Source: Conidiobolus incongruus B7586
Lineage: Eukaryota > Entomophthoromycota > Entomophthoromycetes > Entomophthorales > Conidiobolaceae
Assembly: GCA_000697335.1 (NCBI GenBank)
Contig: JNEM01015576.1
Coordinates: 1 to 22,417 of the forward strand
Reading direction: 5' to 3'
DNA: 22,417 bases
Shown here: piece after piece, positions 1-10,039 of the stretch
Layout of the letters: each line of letters opens with the position of its first letter
How positions within the stretch are numbered: position 1 is the stretch's first letter
Notes under the pieces: model-generated
What the model was told of the DNA's origin: nothing
The model's input: only the letters and a program-made list of their open reading frames with translations
Databases searched by the model: none
Program-made: the position numbers and the translations under genes

Positions 1-858
1 GACTTCCCAGCCAGTGTCATTACTATCTCTTTGATTATCTTTGATTTATTCTAATTATTCCCATCCTTAATTCTTTTGAAATTGATTCAATTTACCATGA
101 TATCTAAAATAATTGGTTCAAAATTTACCTAATACTTCAAGAAGTGAAAAAATTGTACTTTAATAATCACCTATTCATTATTACCAATTGTTTTAAACAC
201 AATATCATTTAGTATTTTTAATGGTTAAGCAATTTCACAAACTACCCCCATTACTTTAATCTAAATAACCAATCATTTTACTATTTAGTCTAAAAATTTT
301 ACTATAATTGAAAAAAATTTGAATCTGAAATCAAAATAACAATATCAAATTATAAAATTCATTGTAAAAATAAAGTTGGGCAGAGTTAATTATTAACATT
401 CTTTAATTATCATTAATAAAAAATATGTTATCCTTCATATTGAAACCTAAATATCATTTATAATCTATATTTCAATTTATTATTCACTCTAAGTGTTGAA
501 AAATAGGGAAAAAATATAGTAGTAATTGTGACTATTTCAAATTACATCACATCAATTGACTAGTTTATTAAACAATTCAAATTGTTTTCATCAAGAATTT
601 AAACATAACAAAAATATCACATTGAAATCATAATTTAATCCAAAAATCTTATAACTATGAATAAAATCATTAGGAATTATTGGATAATTATCGAAAGTTA
701 AATGAATGGAATTGACATAGTGACGACGTAATCAAGATCAATGATTCGCATCACTATCCTTGAAGAATGAAGTATAAAAAAGTAGGCATTGATTGAACAG
801 CCTTCAAAATTTCAAAGACAATAATATTAAGAGATAAAATAACAATAAATAAGATAAA
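1..858 (+). promoter_or_regulatory. Upstream region of the glutamate decarboxylase gene
   Basis: No open frame of useful length is visible, and the stretch is AT-rich with short homopolymer runs. The last 140 bases look like a promoter: a TGACG half-site followed by an ACGTAA core at 721-731, a TATA box at 773-781, and then an A-rich, T-poor leader running to the ATG at 859. The TGACG/ACGTAA pair resembles a degenerate ATF/CREB (bZIP) site, but it is not a full palindrome, so a regulator cannot be named. The first 100 bases could be the tail of an upstream gene; nothing there decides it. Confidence 0.5.
773..781 (+). promoter_or_regulatory. TATA box of the GAD gene
   Basis: TATAAAAAA lies 78 bases upstream of the start codon. 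A start site about 30 bases downstream would give a 5' leader of roughly 50 bases. The leader is purine-rich, as is common in well-expressed fungal genes. Confidence 0.6.
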
Positions 859-2427
859 ATGGCTTTAACTAACCACGTCGATCCCGAAAAATTAATCGCA
901 GAATTGGACGAAGACGATCGCCACAAGGACAACATCCATTTGCATCAATCCATTTATGCCGCCCGCAATGAACATTTGGGAATTCCAAAGTTCAAAATTC
1001 CCGAGGGATCTCTAGACCCTTACATTGCATATCGCATCATTCACGACGATTTGGATCTGGATGGCAAGGTTTTACAAAACTGTGCTACGTTTATGACTGG
1101 TTGGATGGATCCCCAAGCCGACAAGCTAATAAAGGAGAATTTGGCTAAGAATTTCGTAGATCAAGATGGGTTCCCATCGACACAGAGGGTTCATGAACGT
1201 TGTATTTCTATGCTGTCCCATCTTTGGAAGGTGCCCAAAGGTAGTCGAGCAATTGGCACGGTATGTGCCGGATCTTCGGAAGGCATTATGCTAGGTGGGC
1301 TGGCTATGAAATGGGCATGGCGTGAAAAGAGAAAGCAACAGGGTTTGGATTATAGTAAGCCCAATGTCATATTTGGAATTAACGCTCACTGCTGTATTGA
1401 AAAGTTTGCTAGATACTTCGATGTAGAGGCGAGAATTGTACCAGTGACTGAGAAAGGTAATTATGTAATGACACCTGAAGACTGTGTCAAGCATGTGGAC
1501 GAAAATACTATTGGTATCTTTTCTATCTTGGGATCTACTTTCACTGGTCATTTTGAACTCGTTGAGGAGCTCTCTAAGGCACTGGATAAAGTTCAAGAAG
1601 AAAAGGGATGGGATATTCCAATCCACGTGGATGCTGCATCTGGAGGTTTTGTCGCACCCTTTGCATTTCCTGATTTCAAATGGTCATTCGACGTTAAGCG
1701 TGTGGTCAGTATCAATGCATCCGGTCACAAGTATGGTCTAGTATACCCTGGACTTGGATGGGTCATTTGGCGAGGTCAGGAGCATCTCCACAAAGACTTA
1801 ATTTTTGAAATGGACTACCTTGGTGTTACTGAAAGATCTTTCACTATAAATTTTTCAAGACCAGCCACCCATATCATTGGCCAATACTACAACTTCATTC
1901 GCCTTGGTATGAAAGGCTACACCGACATTATCAACAATTGTTTATTCTGTGCAGATCACTTATCGAGAGGTCTTGAAAAATCCGGCTACTATAAAGTAAT
2001 TTCCAACATTCACATCCATCCCAAAAACGCCAAAAAATATGGCGTTGGTTTACCTCTAGTTGCATTTTACCTGTCCGACAGTTACAAAAAATCTAATCCC
2101 AACATTACCGAAACCGATATTGTCGGTCTGATCCGCATCAAAGGCTGGATGATCCCATCCTACAACTTACCCAAAGGCACTTCAGAACAAAAGCTACTAC
2201 GCATCGTCATCAAGGAAAGCTATTCCGCTGAAGTTGTCGATCGTATTCTCGACGCACTTATCCGATCTGCAGAATCGCTCAAAAATAACCAACACGGCTT
2301 GGGCCAAGCATTCAAATCAATGGAACTGGGAGATCCCAACCCTGTCGAAGTGAAGGACGAAGATATGGATGAACCCAAGGCCAAAAGGGCACCAAAACGT
2401 TCCAATACTTATTCCAGTATTTGTTAA
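859..2427 (+). CDS. Glutamate decarboxylase (PLP-dependent, group II)
   Basis: The enzyme converts L-glutamate to GABA and CO2 in the cytosol, feeding the GABA shunt and helping with acid or oxidative stress. The 522-residue frame is uninterrupted and intronless. Visible family marks are the phosphate-binding stretch CAGSSEG at residues 136-142, HVDAASGGF at 256-264 with Asp258 placed to contact the PLP ring nitrogen, and SGHKYG with Lys291 as the expected Schiff-base lysine. Length is somewhat above bacterial GAD (about 466) and in the range of plant and fungal forms. The N-terminal extension and the Lys/Arg-rich tail at about 505-515 make the difference. The start is the first ATG after the TATA box, with A at -3 and G at +4. 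The gene is richer in G and C than everything around it and shows no decay. The tail resembles the position of the calmodulin-binding domain of plant GADs but lacks a tryptophan, so calmodulin control is not supported. Confidence 0.96.
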   Translation: MALTNHVDPEKLIAELDEDDRHKDNIHLHQSIYAARNEHLGIPKFKIPEGSLDPYIAYRIIHDDLDLDGKVLQNCATFMTGWMDPQADKLIKENLAKNFVDQDGFPSTQRVHERCISMLSHLWKVPKGSRAIGTVCAGSSEGIMLGGLAMKWAWREKRKQQGLDYSKPNVIFGINAHCCIEKFARYFDVEARIVPVTEKGNYVMTPEDCVKHVDENTIGIFSILGSTFTGHFELVEELSKALDKVQEEKGWDIPIHVDAASGGFVAPFAFPDFKWSFDVKRVVSINASGHKYGLVYPGLGWVIWRGQEHLHKDLIFEMDYLGVTERSFTINFSRPATHIIGQYYNFIRLGMKGYTDIINNCLFCADHLSRGLEKSGYYKVISNIHIHPKNAKKYGVGLPLVAFYLSDSYKKSNPNITETDIVGLIRIKGWMIPSYNLPKGTSEQKLLRIVIKESYSAEVVDRILDALIRSAESLKNNQHGLGQAFKSMELGDPNPVEVKDEDMDEPKAKRAPKRSNTYSSIC

Positions 2428-2566
2428 TCATATGACTGTCTTATTTTCCAACTTATTTCTTCAATGCTTGAATTAGCTACCATTTTTACGAGCGCTTTAT
2501 ATGTCAGAATAATTATTAATGTACCATTCATCAACCATATTTTCAATTCTTTAAAGCATTTAATTT

Positions 2567-2585
2567 AATAAACCCTATGAATAAA
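2567..2585 (+). terminator. Two AATAAA polyadenylation signals after GAD
   Basis: AATAAA occurs at 2567-2572 and again at 2580-2585, about 140-160 bases past the GAD stop codon. A transcript end soon after fits a normal fungal 3' UTR. Confidence 0.5.
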
Positions 2586-2641
2586 GATTTGTCGTCAATC
2601 GGTTCCATTCTATATCTTTCTAATCATCCTTTCCTTTAATC

Positions 2642-3019
2642 ATGTTCAGAGCGACAACTATTGATAAAATTTCTCTAATCTCCAATCCAGTTATTACCAA
2701 TTTTTGTCAATTTGAAAAATTCATTCAAACCAAATTCCAATCTCATCCATTCACAAATAGTTATATTGTATTTTATATTAAGGTATAATGATTTGTTTAG
2801 AGTTTGTGGTATATTATATTTTGAGTTGGTTGTATATTAAGTAACTAAATAGGGTTTAAGGTCGAATTGATTGGAGTTTACTTTGCAGTTAAATGGTTTT
2901 GTATTGATATAATACCACTATATTATTCAAATGGATTAAATTTAGAAACAACCATATTTAATGGCCCAATAATTTTGCTTAATATTTCTCTGAAATTGAT
3001 TAATTTAAAATTATTTTGA
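2642..3019 (+). CDS. Possible small two-exon gene or remnant with a thioredoxin-like stretch
   Basis: An ATG at 2642 opens 47 codons that run to a possible donor (AAG|GTATAA, GT at 2783). An AG at 2859-2860 can serve as acceptor. Joining them (78-nt intron) stays in phase and gives about 99 residues ending at TGA 3017-3019. The second exon begins VELIGVYFAVKWFC and continues DIIPLYY. This resembles the strand before the active site in tryparedoxin/nucleoredoxin proteins (pattern IGVYFSAxWCPPCRxFIP). The usual CxxC is missing; only one Cys remains, so redox activity is doubtful. The first exon matches nothing I recognise, and the product is short for a thioredoxin fold. It may be the eroded front of a gene, or a chance pair of open stretches. 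What I see is the frame and splice-like sites; the family link is inference. Confidence 0.25.
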
Positions 3020-3312
3020 TTATGACAATTACTTAATAATGCACCCTGCAAATTTATTAATGTTCTAATACTAATTAAATACTCATTGTAAATTAATGAC
3101 TAATACAAGAAATATAGAAACAGTGAAGAATATAAGGGTTAATTCTAGATAATATTCACATGGTTAATATTATGTATTTTATAATTTTTTATCAGAAAAA
3201 ATAATTTAAATTTTTGTATCAAATCTTTAATTTGAAAATGATATCATAAGTGTGATAAAACCCCATAATTTATTAATTGATTGTAAATTGATTTTTTAAC
3301 ATGTTTTTTGAG

Positions 3313-5254
3313 GTCACTTCAATTCTTTACCAGAACTTATAATTAATTTAACAACAAAAAATAATGAAACCTTGGAAGCAACCCCAAGCAAACGCAATAA
3401 GTTCGATCCTTTCCAAGTTCATATTCCAGATGATTTAATCCCTCAAAAATTGTTGGATGAAGCTAAAACTACAGGTAACTAACACTCTTGAATGTTCTAT
3501 CCAAGTATAACCATGGTAGTTAGGTATTTTATCTTTAATTAACAGAGGGTTAACTGAAATACCTCAAAAACTTTACGATGTTTACAATCCTCGAACCACT
3601 TTCAATCAATCCATGACGGAGGATGACAGTATTCCTTGATAGGAATTTGTCCCTCTAACCAAATTAGTACTTAGTAACAATGATATTTTGGAACTCACTG
3701 AAGATTTAGACATATTGGACAAATCAAAAATACTTGATTTCAATTATAACAAGTTGAAAAGTTTGCCAGAGAGTTTGAAATATTTTAGTGGTTTAGTAGT
3801 TTTAGGACTTCATCACAATGAATTCAATGTCTTTCCGAATCAAGTATTCGAATCAAATCAATTAAAGGAATTGTATTTGAATAATAATTTTATTCATAAT
3901 GAATCACCAATTGAGATATTAAATTTGAAAAATTTATCACTTCTGAATTTGGGTTCAAATAAACTGACTCAAGTGCCTGAAGGGATTGCAGAGCTTCAAA
4001 ATTTGAGGAAATTATTTTTGAATCGCAATGATTTGAAAGAATTTAAACTGTCGATGGATACTTGGCAGGGTTTGGAGGAGTTGGACCTAAGTTTTAATCA
4101 GCTGGTCCACTGTTTTGACAAATCAATGACCTTTGCCAATTTATATATATTCAAATTATTCGTCAACCGCATCAAATCATTGACTTTTGACTTAAAAGTA
4201 CCCCAATTGAAGCACTTGGAATTAGATGATAACGATTTTGGAAATTTGACATGCCCTCTGCAAAATAAACCACGTCTGAATATTTTAAATATTAACAAGA
4301 ATTCCTTGTAGGAATTGCCTGAGATCGTTTACTCACCACGATTTGTATAATTTGGATATCAGTTACAATAATTTGTCTCATTTGGATCCTAGATTGATCG
4401 CTTTGGAGGGCATCAAGACTTTGAATTTGGATAGGAGTTTGTTTAAGAATATTCCAAGATATAATACTTTTGAGGATTTGAAACGGATTTTGTTATCAAG
4501 GTTGGATAGTTCTCGAGATGATGGCAATCTTTCCAATTAAGGGGAAGTTAATAATGATGCTATGGATGTTGACAGCCCAAATCGCTTATCCAGCGCTAAG
4601 GCCTCCGAATTCCCATTAGCTTTTACCCAGTTTGAATCTAGTCACAGAATTTTGAATTTTGCCAACTCTGGATACTCCATGGACCAAATCGAAATAGTGT
4701 TGAAAGGTGATTTACCTTTCCAGCCCCAAATTTTTCAATTTATGAAATTGGACTTGACCCAATTACCACTGTCCACCATCCAATTCCAAAGTGTTACAGA
4801 TGTGGACCTCTCTAACAACAAGTTGGTAGTTCTTCCCATGGAGTTGCATCAGTTAACTCAATTGAAATTGCTGAACTTGACTAGCAATCTAACTACATAA
4901 TATCCTGTCTCTGAAGATTCCACAATTCAATTCCTATCCCTAATTAATCTCCATCTCAGAATGAATTGAATTCAAGGGTTATTATCCCAATCCCAGTGCT
5001 GTCTCTTTCCCAAACTGATCTAACTGAACCTTTTCAATAATCAAATCGCCCAAATCCAACCTCAACTTTTCAAAGGCATCCAAATTTTGGATCTCTCCAA
5101 CAATGATATTAGTACTGTCACACCCGAATCGGGACTAGTCACCACCATTACGAATTTGAATCTTATGGGGAATTCCTTCTGAATTCCTAGACAGCAAACT
5201 TTACAACAGGGTACTAAAGTTATAATGAAATATTTGAAAGGTAGATTAACTTAA
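3313..5254 (+). pseudogene. LRRC40-like leucine-rich-repeat protein, dead gene
   Basis: The recognisable frame starts IPQKLLDEAKTTG and ends QGTKVIMKYLKGRLT. These match the N-terminal block (VPQxLLKxARKSG) and C-terminal block (KGTxxVLKYLRxKI) of LRRC40 proteins, with LRRs of the LxxLxLxxNxLxxLP type between. LRRC40 function is poorly known; it is a probable intracellular scaffold. A 49-nt intron (3475-3523) still splices in phase and restores the expected LxLxNRGLTEIPQ segment. The gene is broken by a tandem TGA-TAG at 3637-3642 (a conserved Trp-Trp site in the family), TAG 4309, a +1 frame change between about 4312 and 4343, TAA 4538, TAA 4898, TGA 4967, TAA 5021 and TGA 5180; the natural stop is TAA 5252. 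Every premature stop can come from one or two C-to-T or G-to-A changes in CAA, CAG, CGA or TGG. No in-frame ATG is visible, and the frame is open only back to 3312, so the true first exon is lost or lies upstream. A working copy probably exists elsewhere. Confidence 0.88.
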
Positions 5255-5624
5255 TAACTATATATGGAATAATTTTTTTATTTTTGGGATGATTATTTCC
5301 ATTCTTCGAAAATTTCAATCCCTCAACAATTGAAAATTATTAATTCCATTTATGTTAACCTTAACTAAGCTTTTTCATTCTATAAGTTTATAAATTTGAA
5401 TTCATGAATTCAATGATGCTTTATAATTTGCTAATATTTTTCAAAAAACCAATTCATTTGGATAAATTAGTATTCTACATTATTATTTACATAACACTAT
5501 CCTTTGACTAGATACAATTTACTTTATAAACTAGTAACCTGAGACTTTATATATTAGAAAAATTGATGAATCAAATATAACATTCATTAATGGGCAAGTA
5601 TAAATAATATGAAATGAATATATA
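5255..5624. other. AT-rich spacer without a gene
   Basis: This stretch separates the dead LRR gene from the outer Tc1 element. I see no frame, RNA or repeat that I can support here. Confidence 0.6.
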
Positions 5625-5626
5625 TA

Positions 5627-5656
5627 CACTAGCCCACAAAAGTGAGTCATAAAATT
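5627..5656 (+). repeat. Left terminal inverted repeat of the outer Tc1 element
   Basis: It pairs with 8738-8767 read on the other strand. The mismatches are mainly A/G and C/T. It is preceded by TA at 5625-5626. Confidence 0.85.
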
Positions 5657-6689
5657 AAAAATATATACATTTCTATTAATATCTTAATCAATTCTAATTT
5701 AAATAAACTTATATTAAACTATGTAATTAATATATATTTTTTATTTATAATATAATATATATAGTTAAATTTAATTAATTATTAATTGATATATTAACAC
5801 TAAAAGTATACTTAAGATAAGTTATAAATTTGTAGGTTTTAGTATTAATAGAAAAATTAATATCTAGTATATCTACCTTTTGCTTTTTTAACTTCTTTAA
5901 GTTTGTAAGGTATAAAGTTAACTAGTTTTTTATATTAAACAAGACTAATATTATTCTAAACTTCTTAAATATACTTTTAAAGATAATTTAAATTTTTTGC
6001 TGGGGGGAAAACTTTAATTAATTTTTTTAGTTAATCTTAAAAATATTTAATTAAGTTAAAATTAAAAAATTAAAGAGGTTATTTTATAATAGTTATTTTG
6101 TTATTTTTAAACCATTTAATAATAAAATTTATAGTATAACAAAGTGTATTATTTTATTAGAAAATAATATTTGATTTTTTTAATTTATACTATTTAATAG
6201 TTTTTTTCAATTTATTATTTAAAATACTTTAGTATATTTTAGTATTAATACTTTTATTAACCTTATAAAAATACTTTACACTTAAAGATAATATATATCT
6301 TTAAATTATAATTAACCTATTATTGTATTTTTAGGTTATAATAACATAATAGTTATAAAGTAGTTTTTTATTTTTTTTGAAATATCTAGTTTTTTTATTA
6401 AATTTATTAAAATATATCTTTGTTTTATTAAATTAAATAACTTTACTCTAGTTAATTTTAATTTAACTTTAGTGTTAACATTTAAATTCTTACCTAGTTT
6501 TATAATAGGACTTTTTTAGTTAAAAGTGTTTTTTTTAAAGTATAAGTAGTATTTATTTTAACATAAAATATATATAATAATATTAGTACTAACTAATATT
6601 CTTGTATAGTCTTATAATTTTTATTATACTTCTACAATAATATTATACTTACTTATATTAATTAATCTATAAATATACTTTTTATTATA

Positions 6690-6719
6690 TACTAACCTGC
6701 AAAAGTAAGTTATAAAATC
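6690..6719 (+). repeat. Left terminal inverted repeat of the inner Tc1 element
   Basis: It pairs with 8233-8262 on the other strand. The first base is T where its partner end and the older copy have C, in line with the C-to-T decay seen elsewhere. Confidence 0.85.
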
Positions 6720-6919
6720 AAAAACACCTATATTTTTACTAATAACTTAATTAATATTTAATAAAATAAACTTAAATTAAATAATTAAAATCTATTATAT
6801 TTATTAGTTATATATATCATTAAATGATGATATTTAGCTATTAATTGGCTAAAATATAAACCCTTAAATTTTACCTAAAGTGAGTTATAAATTTGTGGGT
6901 TTTTGATGATAAAAAAAAA

Positions 6920-7960
6920 TTAAAACCTAATGTATCTACCTTTAGCTTTTCTAACTTCTTTAAGTTTGTGGGGTATAGAATCAACTAACTTCTTACACTA
7001 AGAAGGGTTAATCTTGTTCTATACTTCTTGAACATATTCCTAAAGTTGATCTAAATTTTTTGTTGGGGGGAAAACTTTAATAGCTTTTTTTAACTAATCC
7101 CAAAAGTGTTTAATTAAATTAAAGTTAGGAGATTAAAGAAACCACTTTATAACTATTATCTTATTATTTTTAAGTTATTTGATAGTAGAAGTTGTAGTAT
7201 AGCAAGAAGCATTATCTTGCTGGAAAATAACATCAGATTTATTTAACCTATATTATTCAATGATTTTTTTTAATTCATTGTTTAAAATACTTTAGTACAT
7301 TTTAATATTAATTCCCCCATTAATTTTATAAAGATACTTTACACCTGAAAACAACATACATCTCTAAACAATAATTAACCTACCACTATACTTTTAGGTA
7401 AAATTAACATGATAGTTACAAAGTAGTTCTACATCTTTTCTGAAGTATCTAGCTTTTCTATCAAATCCACTAAAGTATATTTTTGTTTCATCAAACTAAA
7501 TAACCTTACTCTAATTAGTTTTAATTCAACATTAGTGGTGACATTTAAACTCCCACCTAACTTTATAGTGGGATTTCTTTAGTTAAGGGTGTTTTTTCTT
7601 AAGGTGTAAGTGGTATCTATGTTAATATAAAACACATATAATAGTATTAGTGTTAACTAATATTCTTATATAGTCTTATAGTTCCTGCTATATTTCTACA
7701 ATAGTACCACACTTGCTTGTATTAACTAACCTACAAATATACTTCTCATCATGTTTATCTATAATCCTAACACACTTAAGTTTAGGTTTAAATGTTTCTT
7801 TATTGTTATTTTTAACAACCTTAGCTATAATAGACTAGCTAACACTAGTAATTCTAACAATATCACAAGTTGATTTACTTTTTTTATAAAGTTAATTGAT
7901 GCACAAGTAGATTTTTTTAAAGAGGGATTTAGGTATAATGATACTAATAAAAAAAATTTA
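6920..7960 (-). pseudogene. Transposase of the inner Tc1 element, broken
   Basis: Read on the minus strand, the frame ends KEVRKAKGRYIRF with TAA at 6920-6922, the usual Tc1 C-terminal block (RRxxxVIxAKGxxTxY). Upstream lie FQQDNASC (second catalytic Asp) and, 34 residues beyond that Asp, SPNFNLIKHFWD where the family has SPDLNPIEHLW. The third catalytic residue is therefore Lys in place of Glu, a GAA-to-AAA change. The first Asp sits in FDETKIY. N-terminally a helix-turn-helix is recognisable (STCDIVRITSVS, then a residue pattern ending AKVVKNNN). At least a dozen in-frame stops are present, nearly all explained by Gln or Trp codons hit by C-to-T or G-to-A. The start is uncertain. Length, about 340 codons, is normal for the family. 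Confidence 0.85.
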
Positions 7961-8232
7961 GTATATCTGTAAAATATTATATAAAATAATAGCAAAGAGA
8001 GAAAAAAGATATAGTTATATATTGTTAAATATATCCCTTTATCTCAAAAACCTGTAAATTTATAACTCACCTTGGTTAAATATTAAAGGTTAATATTTTT
8101 GCTAATAGTTTACTAAATATATCTAAATATATTTATCTATTATTAAATAATATACCTTAATTATATATTATAGTTTCAAGTAATCTAATATATACAATTG
8201 TTTTAGTTATTAATTAAAATATATATATTTTT

Positions 8233-8262
8233 GATTTTATGACTCACTTTTACAGGTTAGTG
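8233..8262 (-). repeat. Right terminal inverted repeat of the inner Tc1 element
   Basis: On the minus strand it reads CACTAACCTGTAAAAGTGAG onward. TA follows at 8263-8264. Confidence 0.85.
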
Positions 8263-8737
8263 TATTTATTTATAATTTTAACATACTTAAGTTTTAGTTT
8301 AAGTGTTTCTTTAATATTGTTTTTAATAACCTTAACTATAATAGATTAACTAACACTAATAATTTTAATAATCTCACAAGTTAATTTATTTTTATTATAA
8401 AGTTAATTAATTTATAAGTGAACTTTTTTAAAAAGAGATTTAAGTATTATAATATTAATTTTAAAATATTAGCTTAATAATTTTATAATATATATAATAT
8501 AACAAAAGAAAAAGAAGATATATAAGTTTTATTATTTATACCCTTTTAACTTATAAACTTATAAATTTATAACTCACCTTAGTTAAATTTTAAGTTTTAA
8601 TATATTAACCAATAGTTAATATAATATAATCAAATATAGTTAGTTATAATTAATTAATATAGGTAAATTATATATTTTAATTTAAATTTATTTAATTAGG
8701 AATTATTTAAAATATAAGTAAATATTTAAGTAATTTT

Positions 8738-8767
8738 AATTTTATAACTTACTTTTACAGGCTAATG
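8738..8767 (-). repeat. Right terminal inverted repeat of the outer Tc1 element
   Basis: On the minus strand it reads CATTAGCCTGTAAAAGTAAG onward, matching the left end at 5627. TA follows at 8768-8769. Confidence 0.85.
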
Positions 8768-8769
8768 TA

Positions 8770-9618
8770 TATCAATATTGTGAATATATACATTAATCTC
8801 TATTACTTTAAATATATTATAGTTAGAAAGTTCTTAATATATCTAGTGATTAGTTATTTAATTAGATATATTATAGAGTGTTTATAATAAAATATAATTT
8901 AGAATATACATAGCAAAATATTTAATTCTGGATAAAAATTTATTATTTAACACTGTAATTATAATCACAATATTCTTTGAGAACTTTTCATCATGTTGAT
9001 ATTATGTTAATTTTGTTAAAAGGGTTAAATTGATATTTGATAATTCAATCAATTAGCTATTATGATTGAAATAATTTATGTTTGTGTATATTTGCAATTA
9101 GGAATATTAACAATATGCCAATGAGATATATAATGTAATTTGTTTTTGAAAGCGTATGATATATCATTAAAAAATTCTATATTTTACTAACTTTGAAACT
9201 AATTTATTAAAAATTAGTTGAACCAGAATTATTGTTATTAAACTATCCCTATCTTTGTGTATGATAAATATTATTTTTCAAACTATTAAGTTTTTAATTT
9301 AATATTGAATATTTATTTAAAATTAAAATTCCACATTTGGTAAAATATATTACTAAATGAGAAATAAAAATTTATATTGATCATTAAATTATTGAATTTA
9401 TATTTAGGATGAAGATATAATCCCATAATTTAAAAATATAAAATTAGATATTCAAAAATACAAAGGGAGGAAAATTGCAAAAATTGAATTAAATTTATTA
9501 AAATATTTCAATAGAATAGAAAAAACAACTATTAATAGAAAATATTTTTTGTCTTCATATTAAATAATTGTATAATATAATTGCTCTAATTTTTAACTAA
9601 TTTAACTATATCTAAATA
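8770..9618. other. AT-rich spacer and promoter of the DUF2423 gene
   Basis: I see no gene here. The last part should hold the promoter of the gene starting at 9619. A TATAATATA at about 9571 is the best TATA candidate, but such strings are common by chance in DNA this AT-rich. Confidence 0.4.
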
Positions 9619-9984
9619 ATGGCCAAATCTATTAAGTCCACTTCCAAAAAGAGAGCTAGATCTATTCGTAGAGAACAAATTCACAAACCTGTTGAAGTTC
9701 TTAGACTTAAAAGACTTTCCAAAGCCCAAGAAAAGAAAACGAGTCAAGTTTTAAGTGAAAAAGATAAGCAATTTTATCAAGATTTACAAGAAGAATTTCA
9801 AAGAGAAAAGGAAGCTGGTGTCGTTTTCAGTAAGTTTATCAAGTTTCAATTTTAATTATGCAATATTTATTCAATTTTTTTAGATCAATCTAAGACTAGT
9901 AAAAAGAAAAATTTGAAAAAGATTCCTAAAGCTGTTCAAAATGGTAAAAAGAAAGTTAGCAAAAAGAGCAAATTAGATTTCTAA
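9619..9984 (+). CDS. DUF2423/LLPH-type small basic nucleolar protein
   Basis: Two exons, 9619-9829 and 9884-9984, flank a 54-nt intron (GTAAGT donor, TTTTTTAG acceptor) whose removal keeps the frame and gives 103 residues. The N-terminus MAKSIKSTSKKRARSIRRE matches the DUF2423 family (yeast YBL028C, animal LLPH), which begins MAKS(L/I)RS and is strongly basic. Length is close to the yeast protein (106). Without splicing the frame would run into the intron and lose the Lys-rich tail (residues about 72-103, with repeated KKK blocks and ending KSKLDF), so splicing is expected. Family members are nucleolar and linked to large ribosomal subunit biogenesis; that role is by family, not seen here. 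The stop codon lies 55 bases from the stop of the receptor gene on the other strand. Confidence 0.9.
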
Positions 9985-10039
9985 TATATTTCATATATAT
10001 ATATATAAACTATTATAATCATCATTTTATTTTATTGAT
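9985..10039. terminator. Shared 3' region of two convergent genes
   Basis: Only 55 bases separate the two stop codons. The stretch contains a TA run (about 9993-10007) and, on the minus strand, AATAAATC and AATAAAAT-type signals directly after the receptor stop. The two transcripts must overlap at their ends or stop very abruptly. Confidence 0.5.

Larger units (their letters stand above)
6690..8262 (-). mobile_element. Inner Tc1-type DNA transposon (DD34E), nearly full length, dead
   Basis: 1,573 bases, bounded by inverted repeats (TACTAACCTGCAAAAGTAAG at 6690; CACTAACCTGTAAAAGTGAG from 8262 on the other strand) and by TA at 6688-6689 and 8263-8264. The target lies within the transposase region of the older copy. 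After removing the insert and one TA, the older copy aligns across the junction with this element's own 7742-7775, which proves the nesting. The element belongs to the same family as its host element. It is non-autonomous now because its transposase is broken. Confidence 0.92.
5627..8767 (-). mobile_element. Outer Tc1-type DNA transposon, old copy split by a second copy
   Basis: Terminal inverted repeats begin CACTAGCCCACAAAAGTGAG at 5627 and, on the other strand, CATTAGCCTGTAAAAGTAAG from 8767. TA flanks both ends (5625-5626 and 8768-8769), the target duplication of Tc1/mariner elements. Without the inner element (6690-8262 plus one TA) its length is about 1,566 bases, nearly equal to the inner copy. 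The transposase ran on the minus strand. Its remains lie at 5857-6689 and continue from 8265 to about 8470, far beyond repair, with many in-frame stops. Compared with the inner copy, most differences are C-to-T or G-to-A, so this copy is the more decayed and, having received the other, the older. Confidence 0.88.

Noticed and set aside
505-522. Calmodulin-binding tail of GAD (coordinates are residues of the protein)
   Set aside because: The tail is basic but lacks the tryptophan and hydrophobic spacing of plant GAD calmodulin sites.
1291-1741. Open frames on both strands inside the GAD gene (also 2220-2405)
   Set aside because: They overlap a strongly supported enzyme gene in other frames and show no family features of their own.
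3309-3366. ATG at 3301 or 3364 as the start of the LRR gene
   Set aside because: Neither is in frame with the family-matching IPQKLLDEAKTTG block.
3637-5182. Stop-codon reassignment as an explanation for the interrupted LRR gene
   Set aside because: All three stop codons occur inside it, while GAD, the DUF2423 gene and both receptors use TAA or TGA as true ends and have no internal stops. There is also a frame change.
5627-8767. Reading the repeated blocks here as a tandem duplication or a CRISPR-like array
   Set aside because: The ends are inverted repeats with TA duplications, the order of blocks fits an element inside an element, and the coding remains match Tc1 transposase.
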